A stretch of DNA of 36,239 nt from Bacillota bacterium (lineage in GTDB: Bacteria; Bacillota; Limnochordia; JAAZLZ01). How positions within the stretch are numbered: position 1 is the first letter of the stretch; each line of letters opens with the position of its first letter. The notes beneath the pieces were generated by a model. The model worked only from the letters and a program-made list of their open reading frames with translations, was not told the DNA's origin and ran no database searches. The position numbers and the translations under genes are program-made. Shown one piece after another: positions 1 to 7,503 of the stretch. The stretch spans positions 1 through 36,239 of the forward strand of contig JAAZLZ010000167.1 in assembly GCA_012799075.1 (NCBI GenBank). Direction: 5' to 3'.

Positions 1-102
1 AAAGCGGCCCACCACGGGTTTTCCACCGCATATACCCCGGCCGATGTGGATGAGGTTCTCGATCGTCTGCATGATGCCGCCCGGCAAGTCATGCAAGGCT
101 AA
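1..102 (+). CDS. C-terminal end of an unidentified protein, possibly a class III (GSA-like) aminotransferase
   Basis: The reading frame is open from the first base of the window and ends with TAA at 100-102, giving 33 residues; the start lies outside the window. The visible tail contains a 'GFSTAYTPADVDEVLDRL' stretch. This resembles the closing helix of class III aminotransferases of the glutamate-1-semialdehyde type, where a Ser-Thr-Ala-His/Tyr-Thr turn precedes an acidic helix. The frame is followed within five bases by a strong terminator, which supports it as the real end of a transcription unit. The family call rests on a short stretch and is tentative; no catalytic residue is visible. 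Confidence 0.5.
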   Translation, partial: KAAHHGFSTAYTPADVDEVLDRLHDAARQVMQG

Positions 103-106
103 TCCC

Positions 107-141
107 AGCCCGGCTCCTTTGGGGCCGGGCTTCCTCTTTTT
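107..141 (+). terminator. Rho-independent terminator after the partial first gene
   Basis: An 8-bp perfect GC-rich stem (AGCCCGGC at 107-114 with GCCGGGCT at 124-131) encloses a nine-base loop and is followed by a pyrimidine tract containing five T's. It lies five bases after the stop codon at 102. Confidence 0.85.
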
Positions 142-167
142 CATCACCAGGTAATATTATGAAAAGT

Positions 168-199
168 ACCGGCTAAACAGTCAGTTGTCTTTAGCCGGT
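168..199 (+). repeat. Perfect 10-bp inverted repeat in the leader region of the dehydrogenase gene
   Basis: The arms ACCGGCTAAA and TTTAGCCGGT are separated by 12 bases. The sequence after the right arm has a scattered pyrimidine run rather than a tight T-tract, so this may be a back-up terminator, a protein binding site or a leader hairpin. Confidence 0.5.
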
Positions 200-425
200 T
201 CGCTGTGATATTCTCTTTCTAAGTAGATTGGAAAAAAACCTTGCCCGTTTGCAGGAACTGGGCCGGGCCTATGGAAACTACATGAAAAACCTACGGGTCA
301 GGACTAGGCCGGCAAAGGCATTGCATATGTTGATATCCGAGTACAGGGGGGGGGTAACACGGCGGAAGGCGGCATAACTTAATGGAGTTGTTTTTTCAGG
401 GACTTGAGGAAGGAGTTGAACCTGG

Positions 426-1703
426 TTGCAAAGCATTGTTCCCTTTCAGGAACCGGTGACAAAGTCCATCGCTTATATGAAGGACAGCTGCCGACGTCTT
501 GGTCTAACAGACGAAGAAACCAACGCGATCTGCGATCCCCAAGAAGTCCGGTTGTTCAAGCTGCCCTGCAACGTACTAGGTCAGACGGTCATTTTCCCTG
601 GGATACTATGTCTGCACAATAATGCTCGGGGCCCGTACAAAGGCGGCATCCGCCTGGATGCTAATGTGGACATCTATGAAACCGTCGAGTTGGCCCGGGT
701 GATGACCTTAAAGACGGCAGTTTCCGACATTGAGTTTGGCGGCGGCAAGACGGGAATCAGGGTCGATTGGCCGCGTCTTTTCACTATGTACGACAAAAAG
801 TCGGATGACTGGGGTTTCATGAGGGTCGTTGCCCGCAGCATCGTCGAAAGATACGCCCAAGTCTATGGGGATTTGTTCAGCAAACATATTTATGTCCCCG
901 CGCCGGACATGGGAACCGGGCCCGGTGAAATGGCGATTATCTACAATCAAACCCAGGATCCGGCTTCGGTTACGGGCAAAGCCGAAGGGGTGGCCGGATG
1001 GCTTCCCGGTCGAAAAGAAGCCACGGGCCTGGGCGTTGCCTGGGTGACCAAACTTTATGTTGAAGAGGTCATGGAACAGGATCTTTCCCAATTGACCGTC
1101 GCCATCCAGGGCTTTGGCAACGTGGGCAGTCATGTGGCCAAGTACATGTATGAGATGGGCGCAAAGATAGTGGGCATCAGCGATATCTACGGCGGCCTCT
1201 ATGATGCTGAGGGCATCCGGGTCGATGAGCTGTTGGAGCACGTGGCCAAGAAGGGAACGGTCGTTGGTTTTGAAGCGGACAGCATTTCCAATTCCCAGCT
1301 GTTGAGCCTCCCTGTGGACATCTTGATCCCCGCCGCTGCCGGGCACGTCATCGGCGTCGATGAAGCTAAGGACGTCCAAGCGGAGCTCATCGTGGAGGCA
1401 GCCAACGTTCCCATTACCCTTGATGGAATGGAGGTTCTAAACAGCCGGAGCGTTCCCGTCATCCCCGATATCATCGCCAACTCCGGGGGTGTAGTAGCTT
1501 CCATGGAAGAATACTCCCGCTCCCTGACCGCGCTGCTTCGGACCAAGGAAGACGTTTTCAGCGTGGTTCGGCACAAACTGGAGAACTCTCTTAAAGGGGC
1601 GTTGGCCGTCGCGGAGAAGCAGAACATCGATCTGTGCCGGGCTGGGGTCGAGCTTGCCGTCCAGAGGGTATATCAGTCAATGAAGAGTAGGCACCAGATC
1701 TAG
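426..1703 (+). CDS. Glu/Leu/Phe/Val dehydrogenase (glutamate dehydrogenase-like)
   Basis: This would catalyse reversible NAD(P)-dependent oxidative deamination of glutamate or a related amino acid in the cytoplasm. The 425 residues match the family's usual length. The substrate domain shows GPYKGGIR at 69-76 and a GGGKTG segment at 105-110, with lysines 72, 96 and 108 in the positions used for substrate carboxylate binding and catalysis. PAPDMGT supplies the catalytic Asp161. GFGNVG at 229-234 begins the nucleotide-binding Rossmann domain. The GGGKTGIRVD segment departs from the usual GGGKGG, so substrate preference is uncertain. TTG at 426 is chosen because GAGGAAGGAG lies about ten bases upstream and the protein then has the family's normal N-terminus. 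A terminator follows, so it is probably monocistronic, but it sits just upstream of a transamination cluster for which it could recycle the amino acceptor. Confidence 0.9.
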   Translation: MQSIVPFQEPVTKSIAYMKDSCRRLGLTDEETNAICDPQEVRLFKLPCNVLGQTVIFPGILCLHNNARGPYKGGIRLDANVDIYETVELARVMTLKTAVSDIEFGGGKTGIRVDWPRLFTMYDKKSDDWGFMRVVARSIVERYAQVYGDLFSKHIYVPAPDMGTGPGEMAIIYNQTQDPASVTGKAEGVAGWLPGRKEATGLGVAWVTKLYVEEVMEQDLSQLTVAIQGFGNVGSHVAKYMYEMGAKIVGISDIYGGLYDAEGIRVDELLEHVAKKGTVVGFEADSISNSQLLSLPVDILIPAAAGHVIGVDEAKDVQAELIVEAANVPITLDGMEVLNSRSVPVIPDIIANSGGVVASMEEYSRSLTALLRTKEDVFSVVRHKLENSLKGALAVAEKQNIDLCRAGVELAVQRVYQSMKSRHQI

Positions 1704-1732
1704 GGATTCGTCTTTTGTAGAAAGCATGCCAG

Positions 1733-1763
1733 GGGGGAAGCCGCGGGGCTTCTCCCTATTTGT
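1733..1763 (+). terminator. Terminator after the dehydrogenase gene
   Basis: A 10-bp stem (1733-1742 with 1747-1756, one G-U pair) closes on a four-base loop and is followed by TATTTGTT. It lies 30 bases after the stop codon and separates the dehydrogenase from the DhaK-like operon. Confidence 0.75.
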
Positions 1764-1915
1764 TAGCTTACTGATGTAAGCAATAGATCATCTTCCGCGA
1801 AGGAAATGGCACCAGGGCAACGAAGAATTCAAACAAGGAACTGCGATTCAAAACTCAAAAAGACTTTGGATAGGATGGAGAAGGGGAAAGATGCAAATTA
1901 AGGGAGGCGAGCGAT

Positions 1916-2923
1916 TTGAAGAAGCTGATCAATCAGCCCGAAGCCTTCGTCGATGAAATGCTCGAAGGCTTGCTGTTAGCTCATGGCTGTTCATTGCGAT
2001 CGGTCCGAAGTGATAATCGGGCCCTGATTCGAGCCGACAGCCCCCGTGCGGGCAAGGTGGGCATCGTCACTGGCGGCGGCTCTGGTCACTTGCCCGTTTT
2101 TTTGGGGTACGTGGGTGAGGGTTTAGCCGATGGAGTGGCTGTGGGAGGCGTCTTCCAGTCACCTGGCGCCGAGCAGATCTTGTCGGCCACCCAAGGTGTC
2201 AACGGAGGTGCAGGAGTACTGTATCTGTTTGGCAACTACCAGGGGGATGTCCTTAACTTCGAGATGGCCGGAGAGCTGGCGGAGATGGAGGACATTCCAA
2301 CCAGGACCGTTCTTGTCTCCGATGACGTCGCTTCCGCACCGCCGGAAGAATGGCAGAAGCGACGGGGCGTGGCCGGACTGTTTTTTGCCTACAAGATAGC
2401 TGGAGCCAAGGCGGAGTCCATGGCTTCCCTCGAAGAGGTCGAAGCCGTAGCTAAGAAGGTGGTGGCCAACACCCGCAGCATGGGGGTGGCCCTTACCCCT
2501 TGTACCGTGCCGGAAGTGGGTCGTCCCTCCTTTTCCATCGGCGACGATGAAATGGAAATCGGCATGGGAATCCATGGTGAACCGGGTATTAGCAGAACCA
2601 AACTGCGTCCCGCCGATGAAGTGGCCGCTGAGATCACCCAACGGATAGTGTCCGATTTGCCCTTCAAAGGGGGCGATGAGGTAGCGGTTTTGGTGAACGG
2701 TCTTGGAAGCACGTGCTTGGAAGAACTATACATTATGTTCCGGCGGGTGGCCAAGGAGCTGGAAGATAGGGACATAAGCATCTATCGCACATACGTTGGC
2801 GAGTATGCCACCTCGTTGGAGATGGCCGGCTGCTCCGTAACCCTTCTTAAGCTCGATGGAGAACTCAAGGAGCTCCTCGATGCCCCGGCCCACTCGCCAT
2901 TCTTTGAACAGATAGGACGGTGA
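1916..2923 (+). CDS. dhaK: DhaK-like kinase subunit (dihydroxyacetone or other ketose kinase)
   Basis: DhaK binds a short ketose covalently through a histidine hemiaminal and presents it for phosphorylation by DhaL. The 335 residues carry GGGSGH at 53-58, Asp111 in the GDVLNFEMA segment that acts as base, and His220 in GIHGEPG, the substrate-linking histidine. The glycine loop continues GHLPVFLGYVG rather than the GHEP of well-studied dihydroxyacetone kinases. I associate that variant with paralogues acting on other ketoses such as tetruloses, so the substrate is open. The TTG start at 1916 is supported by GGGAGGCGAG just upstream. DhaL follows after four bases, but no PTS-type DhaM is in the window, so the phosphate donor could be ATP. 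Confidence 0.85.
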   Translation: MKKLINQPEAFVDEMLEGLLLAHGCSLRSVRSDNRALIRADSPRAGKVGIVTGGGSGHLPVFLGYVGEGLADGVAVGGVFQSPGAEQILSATQGVNGGAGVLYLFGNYQGDVLNFEMAGELAEMEDIPTRTVLVSDDVASAPPEEWQKRRGVAGLFFAYKIAGAKAESMASLEEVEAVAKKVVANTRSMGVALTPCTVPEVGRPSFSIGDDEMEIGMGIHGEPGISRTKLRPADEVAAEITQRIVSDLPFKGGDEVAVLVNGLGSTCLEELYIMFRRVAKELEDRDISIYRTYVGEYATSLEMAGCSVTLLKLDGELKELLDAPAHSPFFEQIGR

Positions 2924-2927
2924 CAAC

Positions 2928-3563
2928 ATGCCAGGCGGTCTTGGTGCCTGCTTAGAAGCAGTCAAGAACGAAGTGAACGAAGCAAAGGACTGGCTGATTG
3001 ACCTGGATGCAGCCATCGGCGATGGCGATCTGGGCCTGACAATGGCGCGGGGTTTTACGGCCATTGCCGATGAATACCAACAGTCCCCCCAGGCGGATGT
3101 GGGCAGGGCCCTGGTCAGGGCGGGCATGACCTTCAACCGGGTGGCTCCATCGACCATGGGAACCTTGATGGCTACCGCCCTCCTTCGCGGGGGCAAGGCC
3201 CTAGCAGGGAAGGAGAACCCGAGTAATGAGGATATTGTCCAAGCTTTGGAGGCCGCAATCGGTGGGATAGGGGAGCGGGGCAAGTCCCAGGTGGGTGATA
3301 AGACCATCCTTGATGTCTTGCAGCCGGCGGTGGAGACCCTGAAGAGAGAACTGGCTGACGGGAAAGACTTGCCCCAGGCATGGAGCACTGCCTTGACAGC
3401 CGCGGAGAAGGGATTTGAACAAACGGCCAACATGGTGTCCAAGGTAGGCCGGGCTAGCTGGTTTGGTGAGAAAAGCGTCGGCAAGCATGATGCGGGAGCT
3501 GGCCTGGGCTTGGTATTATGGAGGGCGATTCAAAAGCACTTTGAAGCTGGAAGGGAGTCTTAG
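2928..3563 (+). CDS. dhaL: DhaL-like kinase subunit (nucleotide-binding partner of DhaK)
   Basis: DhaL supplies the ADP/ATP-binding domain that transfers phosphate to the ketose held by DhaK. The 211-residue length is normal. The metal-nucleotide motif is visible as Asp27, Asp32 and Asp34 in the segment DLDAAIGDGDLG; the residue after the last Asp is Leu instead of the usual His. The family's APSTMGTLM, VGDKTILDVL and SVGKHDAGAG segments follow in order. ATG at 2928 lies four bases after the dhaK stop, indicating translational coupling, and a RidA-family gene follows after two bases. The co-occurrence with DhaK makes the subunit assignment secure; the sugar handled is not shown by the sequence. 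Confidence 0.88.
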   Translation: MPGGLGACLEAVKNEVNEAKDWLIDLDAAIGDGDLGLTMARGFTAIADEYQQSPQADVGRALVRAGMTFNRVAPSTMGTLMATALLRGGKALAGKENPSNEDIVQALEAAIGGIGERGKSQVGDKTILDVLQPAVETLKRELADGKDLPQAWSTALTAAEKGFEQTANMVSKVGRASWFGEKSVGKHDAGAGLGLVLWRAIQKHFEAGRES

Positions 3564-3565
3564 CC

Positions 3566-4027
3566 ATGTCTGTCTACGATCGTATTGCCCAACTTGGTTT
3601 AGAAGTCCCACCAACGCCCAAACCAGCCGCGGCCTATGTCCCGGCTGTTGTTGCGGGCAACCTGGCCTTTGCTTCGGGCCAAACCAACACCGTTGCCGGC
3701 GTGCTTACAGTGAAAGGAAAGGTAGGGCGGGAAGTGAGCCCTGAAGATGCCTATCAGGCAGCCAGGCTGGCGGCTCTAAACTGCCTGGCCTGCCTAGAGT
3801 CTGCCTTGGGGAGTCTCGATCGAATCAAGCGCATCGTCAAGGTCACCGGGTATGTGGCCTCCGCCGAAGGGTTCGGTGAGCAGCCGCGGGTGGTCAACGG
3901 AGCATCCGATTTGCTCCTGGAAATCTTCGGTGAGAGGGGACAGCATGCAAGGGCCGCCTTGGGCATGGCGGAACTTCCCTTTGGAGCACCGGTGGAAGTT
4001 GAGTTGATTGTTGAGATCGGAGACTAG
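3566..4027 (+). CDS. RidA/YjgF-family protein (enamine/imine deaminase-like)
   Basis: RidA proteins hydrolyse reactive enamine or imine intermediates released by PLP enzymes, sparing other PLP enzymes from damage. At 153 residues this is longer than canonical RidA (about 128) and resembles the YjgF-like subgroup with an extended N-terminus. The core begins GNLAFASGQT near residue 31. The family arginine that binds the substrate carboxylate is visible as Arg129 in HARAALGMAELPFG. It starts two bases after dhaL and is followed, beyond a hairpin, by a class III aminotransferase, so a role in clearing an intermediate of that enzyme is a reasonable inference. The exact substrate is unknown. Confidence 0.85.
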   Translation: MSVYDRIAQLGLEVPPTPKPAAAYVPAVVAGNLAFASGQTNTVAGVLTVKGKVGREVSPEDAYQAARLAALNCLACLESALGSLDRIKRIVKVTGYVASAEGFGEQPRVVNGASDLLLEIFGERGQHARAALGMAELPFGAPVEVELIVEIGD

Positions 4028-4036
4028 CTGGAGAGG

Positions 4037-4057
4037 GGGGCCGATAGGATCGGCCCC
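4037..4057 (+). terminator. Intercistronic hairpin between the RidA-family and aminotransferase genes
   Basis: A perfect 9-bp stem (GGGGCCGAT and ATCGGCCCC) closes on a three-base loop ten bases after the RidA stop codon. Only TATTGCC follows, so it is a weak terminator, an attenuator or an mRNA-stabilising hairpin inside the operon. Confidence 0.55.
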
Positions 4058-4128
4058 TATTGCCAAAAGGTATTCGTCTACAGCAAAGTCAGGACAGTAA
4101 TCAAAATCAACTAGAAGGAGGAGAACAC

Positions 4129-5484
4129 GTGTTAGATTATCCCGAGAAGAGTCCAATTTTCTATCGCGACATGACAAGGGGCTATCCGATCATGGATCGG
4201 GGGGAAGGGGTCTACATCTTCGATGAACAGGGGAACCGCTACCTGGATGCCGCGGGCGGCATTGCGGTGGTGAATATCGGCCACGGTGTAGGGGAGATCG
4301 CTGAAGCTGCGGCCAAGCAAGCAAAGCGGCTTGCCTTTGCCTACAGCGGAACCGGTACTTCCCGGCCCCAAATGGACCTGGCGAAAAAGCTGGCCGCCAG
4401 GGCGCCGAAGGGCATGGGAGAGGTCAAAGTCTTCTTCTGCTGCGGCGGCTCGGAAGCTACGGAAACGGCCCTCAAGTTGGCCCGGCAGTACTACCTGGCG
4501 AAAGGACAAGGGGGAAAATATAAGTTTGTTTCCCGCTGGCAAGGATACCATGGCAACACAATTGGGGCCTTGTCCATCACCGGACGGACCCAGTGGCGGG
4601 AGCCTTTCCTGCCATTGCTCCTTGGTTTCCCCCATATATGCGCCCCCATTTGTTATCGCTGTCCCTTGGGAAAGACATATCCCGAGTGTGGCGTTCAGTG
4701 CGCCTGGGAACTCGAACGGGTTCTCGATGTTGAGGGTGCGGAGGCCGTCGCTGGATTTATGGCCGAGCCGATCATTGGCACCTCGGCCACGGCAGTAGCC
4801 CCTCCGCCCGAGTACTACTCCATCATCCGCTCCATTTGTGATGAACATGACATCTTAATGGTCTCCGATGAAGTCATCACTGGCCTTGGCCGGACTGGGA
4901 AAAACTTTGGCATCGATCATTGGGATGTCGCCCCCGACATTATTACCACCGGTAAAGCCCTCAGCGGGGGGTACGCCCCGTTGGCAGCGGTAATTGTCTC
5001 GGAAAAAGTATGGCGGACCTTCTGGGATAAATCCGAGGTCTTTTATCACGGTCATACCTATGTGGGTCATACCCTAAGCTGTGCTATCGGCGATGCTGTT
5101 CAGGGATACATTCAAAAGCATAACCTCATTCAGCGCTCCGCCGAAATGGGGGAGCTGCTCCTTAAGAAACTCCAAGGACTTTTAGATCTGCCCTACGTTG
5201 GCGAAGTCCGGGGCAAGGGGATGCTTCTGGGAGTTGAACTGGTCAAGGACAAGGAAACAAAGGAGCCCTTCCCGCGGGAGACCGGCTTTGCCGACCGGAT
5301 TGCCCACCGGGCCATGGAACTAGGGGTCATCGTCATCCCCGGGGTGCAAGGGACGGCTCCCGGGCTTGCCGGCGATCACTTGCAGATAAGCCCGCCCTTC
5401 ATCTTCGACGAAGAAGATGGAGCCTTGTTGACGGAGGTTCTGCGACGGGCTATTCTTGAAATCGGGGAAGATCTAACAGGGTAG
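4129..5484 (+). CDS. Class III PLP-dependent aminotransferase
   Basis: This moves an amino group, typically from a terminal amine, amino alcohol or omega-amino acid, to a keto acid such as 2-oxoglutarate or pyruvate. With the GTG start at 4129 it has 451 residues, the family's normal length. That start is preferred because AAGGAGGAG lies seven bases upstream; the longer open frame from 4060 overlaps the upstream hairpin. CCGGSEATE contacts PLP phosphate, SDEVITGLGRTG carries the PLP-binding Asp247, and TTGKALSGG carries the Schiff-base Lys276. Five cysteines lie clustered around residues 170-191, a feature I have seen in this subfamily but whose role I cannot state. It follows DhaKL and RidA. 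One hypothesis is that it makes the ketone that DhaKL phosphorylates. Confidence 0.9.
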   Translation: MLDYPEKSPIFYRDMTRGYPIMDRGEGVYIFDEQGNRYLDAAGGIAVVNIGHGVGEIAEAAAKQAKRLAFAYSGTGTSRPQMDLAKKLAARAPKGMGEVKVFFCCGGSEATETALKLARQYYLAKGQGGKYKFVSRWQGYHGNTIGALSITGRTQWREPFLPLLLGFPHICAPICYRCPLGKTYPECGVQCAWELERVLDVEGAEAVAGFMAEPIIGTSATAVAPPPEYYSIIRSICDEHDILMVSDEVITGLGRTGKNFGIDHWDVAPDIITTGKALSGGYAPLAAVIVSEKVWRTFWDKSEVFYHGHTYVGHTLSCAIGDAVQGYIQKHNLIQRSAEMGELLLKKLQGLLDLPYVGEVRGKGMLLGVELVKDKETKEPFPRETGFADRIAHRAMELGVIVIPGVQGTAPGLAGDHLQISPPFIFDEEDGALLTEVLRRAILEIGEDLTG

Positions 5485-5526
5485 ATCTTCTCGCCTACCT
5501 AAAACACACACCGAGGAGTTTTGCTG

Positions 5527-6720
5527 ATGCAGATGAGCAAGAAAGTCACTGATAAGGTATCCTGGGTTGGGAAAGTCGACTGGGAGCTCACCAGATTCCA
5601 TGGCGAGGAGTACTCGACTTGGCAGGGCTCATCCTACAACTCCTACTTGGTGAGGGACGAAAAAACAGCCCTCATCGACACCGTTTGGCTGCCCTATGAT
5701 GAAGAATTCGTCACCAACCTTAAGCAGACGGTGGAGCTAGATGCAATCGACTACATCATCATCAACCATGCTGAAATCGACCACAGCGGGGCCCTTCCGC
5801 GACTGATGAAGGAGATTCCAAACACACCTATCTACTGCACCAGAAACGGCATTAAATCACTCCAGGGACATTATCATCAGGACTGGAATTTCGTCCCTGT
5901 CAAGACAGGCGATACCCTCCAGCTAGGCAGCACAAGCCTGGTATTTGTCGAGGCCCCGATGCTCCATTGGCCCGACACCATGTTCACTTACATGACCGGC
6001 GAGAACATTCTGTTCAGCAACGACGCCTTCGGACAGCATTATGCCACCGAGGCATTGTACAACGATCGGGTCGATCAATGCGAGCTGTTTGCCGAAGCCA
6101 TTAAGTACTACGCCAATATCCTGACGCCATTTAGCAGCCAAGTCGCCAAAAAGATCAATGAAGTCTTGGCCCTTGAATTGTCGGTCGACATGATCTGCCC
6201 CAGCCATGGCGTTATCTGGCGAAGCGAGCCTATAAGAATAGTGCAGAAATACTTGGAATGGGCCGATAGCTATCAGGAGAACCAAATCACAATCGTCTAC
6301 GATACCATGTGGAATGCCACCCGGAGGATGGCCGAAGCCATCGCCAAGGGCATTCAAGAGATAGATGGATCGGCAACGGTCAAGTTGATGAATGCAGGCA
6401 AAGAGGACAAGAACGACATCATTACCGAGATTTTCCGTTCCAAGGCGATTCTGGTGGGCTCTTCCACGATCAATCGGCGGTATCTCTCTTCCATTGGAGC
6501 ATTGTTCGAGACGATCAAGGGGATGAGGTTTAGCGGCAAAAAGGCGGCTGCCTTCGGAAGTTACGGGTGGAGCGGTGAAAGCGTCAAGCTGATGGCGGCG
6601 GACCTGGCGGAGGCTGGCTTCGAAGTGGTCAATGAGGGCTGCCGGGTCTTGTGGATGCCGGATGGGGATGCCCTTGATGCTTGCCGTGAGTTCGGACGTC
6701 AATTCGGACAAGCCCTATAG
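5527..6720 (+). CDS. Flavodiiron protein (FprA-type A flavoprotein), O2/NO reductase
   Basis: Flavodiiron proteins reduce oxygen to water or NO to N2O in the cytoplasm of anaerobes. The N-terminal metallo-beta-lactamase-like domain shows the diiron ligands in order: HAEIDH (His81, Glu83, Asp85), His147 in MLHWPD, Asp166 in SNDAFGQH and His227 in CPSHG. A flavodoxin domain begins near residue 255 (IVYDTMWNATRRMAEAI) and binds FMN. The 397-residue length is standard for the two-domain class, without a rubredoxin extension. ATG at 5527 is preferred to TTG at 5521 because GAGGAG ends eight bases before the ATG. It is 42 bases downstream of the aminotransferase and probably in the same transcript. 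Confidence 0.93.
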   Translation: MQMSKKVTDKVSWVGKVDWELTRFHGEEYSTWQGSSYNSYLVRDEKTALIDTVWLPYDEEFVTNLKQTVELDAIDYIIINHAEIDHSGALPRLMKEIPNTPIYCTRNGIKSLQGHYHQDWNFVPVKTGDTLQLGSTSLVFVEAPMLHWPDTMFTYMTGENILFSNDAFGQHYATEALYNDRVDQCELFAEAIKYYANILTPFSSQVAKKINEVLALELSVDMICPSHGVIWRSEPIRIVQKYLEWADSYQENQITIVYDTMWNATRRMAEAIAKGIQEIDGSATVKLMNAGKEDKNDIITEIFRSKAILVGSSTINRRYLSSIGALFETIKGMRFSGKKAAAFGSYGWSGESVKLMAADLAEAGFEVVNEGCRVLWMPDGDALDACREFGRQFGQAL

Positions 6721-6730
6721 AACCAACACC

Positions 6731-6759
6731 GTCGACCAGGCCCTGGGGGTCTGGTCGAC
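6731..6759. terminator. Hairpin between convergent genes
   Basis: A 9-bp perfect stem (GTCGACCAG and CTGGTCGAC) with an 11-base loop lies between the flavodiiron stop (6720) and the stop of the convergent ABC ATPase gene (6763). Neither side has a clear T-tract, so termination is inferred from position and stem strength. Confidence 0.6.
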
Positions 6760-6762
6760 GGG

Positions 6763-7491
6763 CTACACATGAAGGATCTGCTCCAGAAATCTCCTCGTCC
6801 TTTCCTGTGTCGGTTCGGTGAAGAAGACATCGGGAGGGGCCTCTTCGACGATGGACCCTTCGTCGATGAATGTTATCCGATGGGCCACCTTCCGGGCGAA
6901 ACCCATTTCATGGGTGACCACCAGCATGGTCATCCCATCGTCGGCCAGCTTCACCATCACGTCAAGGACTTCTTTGATCATTTCCGGATCCAGGGCCGAT
7001 GTGGGCTCATCGAAGAGCATCACTTTTGGCTGCATGGCCAGTGCTCGGGCGATAGCCACCCTCTGCTGCTGACCGCCCGAAAGGGAAGCTGGATAGGAAT
7101 GGGCCTTATCTTCAAGTCCCACCCGAGCCAACAACTCAAGCCCCATCCGATCCGCTTCGTCCTTTGGGATCTTGCGTACTTCCCGGGGGCCTAAGGTGAC
7201 GTTCTCCAACGAAGTCATGTGGGGAAACAAGTTGAAGCTTTGGAAGACCATCCCTACCTCTTTGCGGATCAAATTGATGTCGGTCTTTGGATCGTGCACA
7301 TTCATGGAGTCCACTGTGATGGTTCCTCCCTGGATTCTCTCCAAGCCGTTGATGCATCGGATGAGGGTGCTCTTGCCCGAACCGCTGACCCCGCAGATGA
7401 CAATTACCTCTCCCTTGGCCACTTTGAAGCTGACGTCTTTTAGCACATGGAGTTTCCCGAACCATTTATGTACGTTGGTCACGGTGATCAT
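6763..7491 (-). CDS. Polar amino acid ABC transporter ATP-binding protein (GlnQ/HisP type)
   Basis: This is the ATPase that drives the importer encoded upstream on the same strand. In the longer reading from 7497 (244 residues), Walker A is GVSGSGKST at 36-44, the Q-loop lies in VFQSFNLFPH, the ABC signature is LSGGQQQRVAIARA at 139-152 and Walker B is VMLFDEPTSALDPE. These and the length are typical of polar amino acid importers. I place the start at ATG 7491 (242 residues) because GAAGGGG is well spaced for it, while the ATG at 7497 almost touches the ribosome binding site. It is the last gene of the five-gene minus-strand operon and begins a few bases after the permease stop at 7504. Confidence 0.92.
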   Translation of the reverse strand: MITVTNVHKWFGKLHVLKDVSFKVAKGEVIVICGVSGSGKSTLIRCINGLERIQGGTITVDSMNVHDPKTDINLIRKEVGMVFQSFNLFPHMTSLENVTLGPREVRKIPKDEADRMGLELLARVGLEDKAHSYPASLSGGQQQRVAIARALAMQPKVMLFDEPTSALDPEMIKEVLDVMVKLADDGMTMLVVTHEMGFARKVAHRITFIDEGSIVEEAPPDVFFTEPTQERTRRFLEQILHV

Positions 7492-7503
7492 GTTCATCCC
7501 CCT

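Larger units (their letters stand above)
103..425. other. 323-bp gene-poor stretch before the glutamate-type dehydrogenase
   Basis: Besides the terminator at 107-141, this stretch holds a second perfect 10-bp inverted repeat (ACCGGCTAAA at 168-177, TTTAGCCGGT at 190-199, 12-base loop) without a clean T-tract. It also has an open frame from 228 (TTG) to 377 with 49 codons and no convincing ribosome binding site. I do not recognise that peptide; its basic C-terminus and lack of a Shine-Dalgarno make it more likely a decayed gene remnant or chance. No consensus promoter stood out. The dehydrogenase ribosome binding site is at 406-415. Confidence 0.5.

Noticed and set aside
708..1379. A 223-codon minus-strand open frame
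   Set aside because: It is entirely antisense to the Glu-type dehydrogenase, with low-complexity composition typical of shadow frames.
4132..4848. A 238-codon minus-strand open frame
   Set aside because: It is antisense to the class III aminotransferase core, whose PLP motifs are intact.
5923..6711. A 262-codon minus-strand open frame
   Set aside because: It is antisense to the flavodiiron protein, in which all iron ligands are present.
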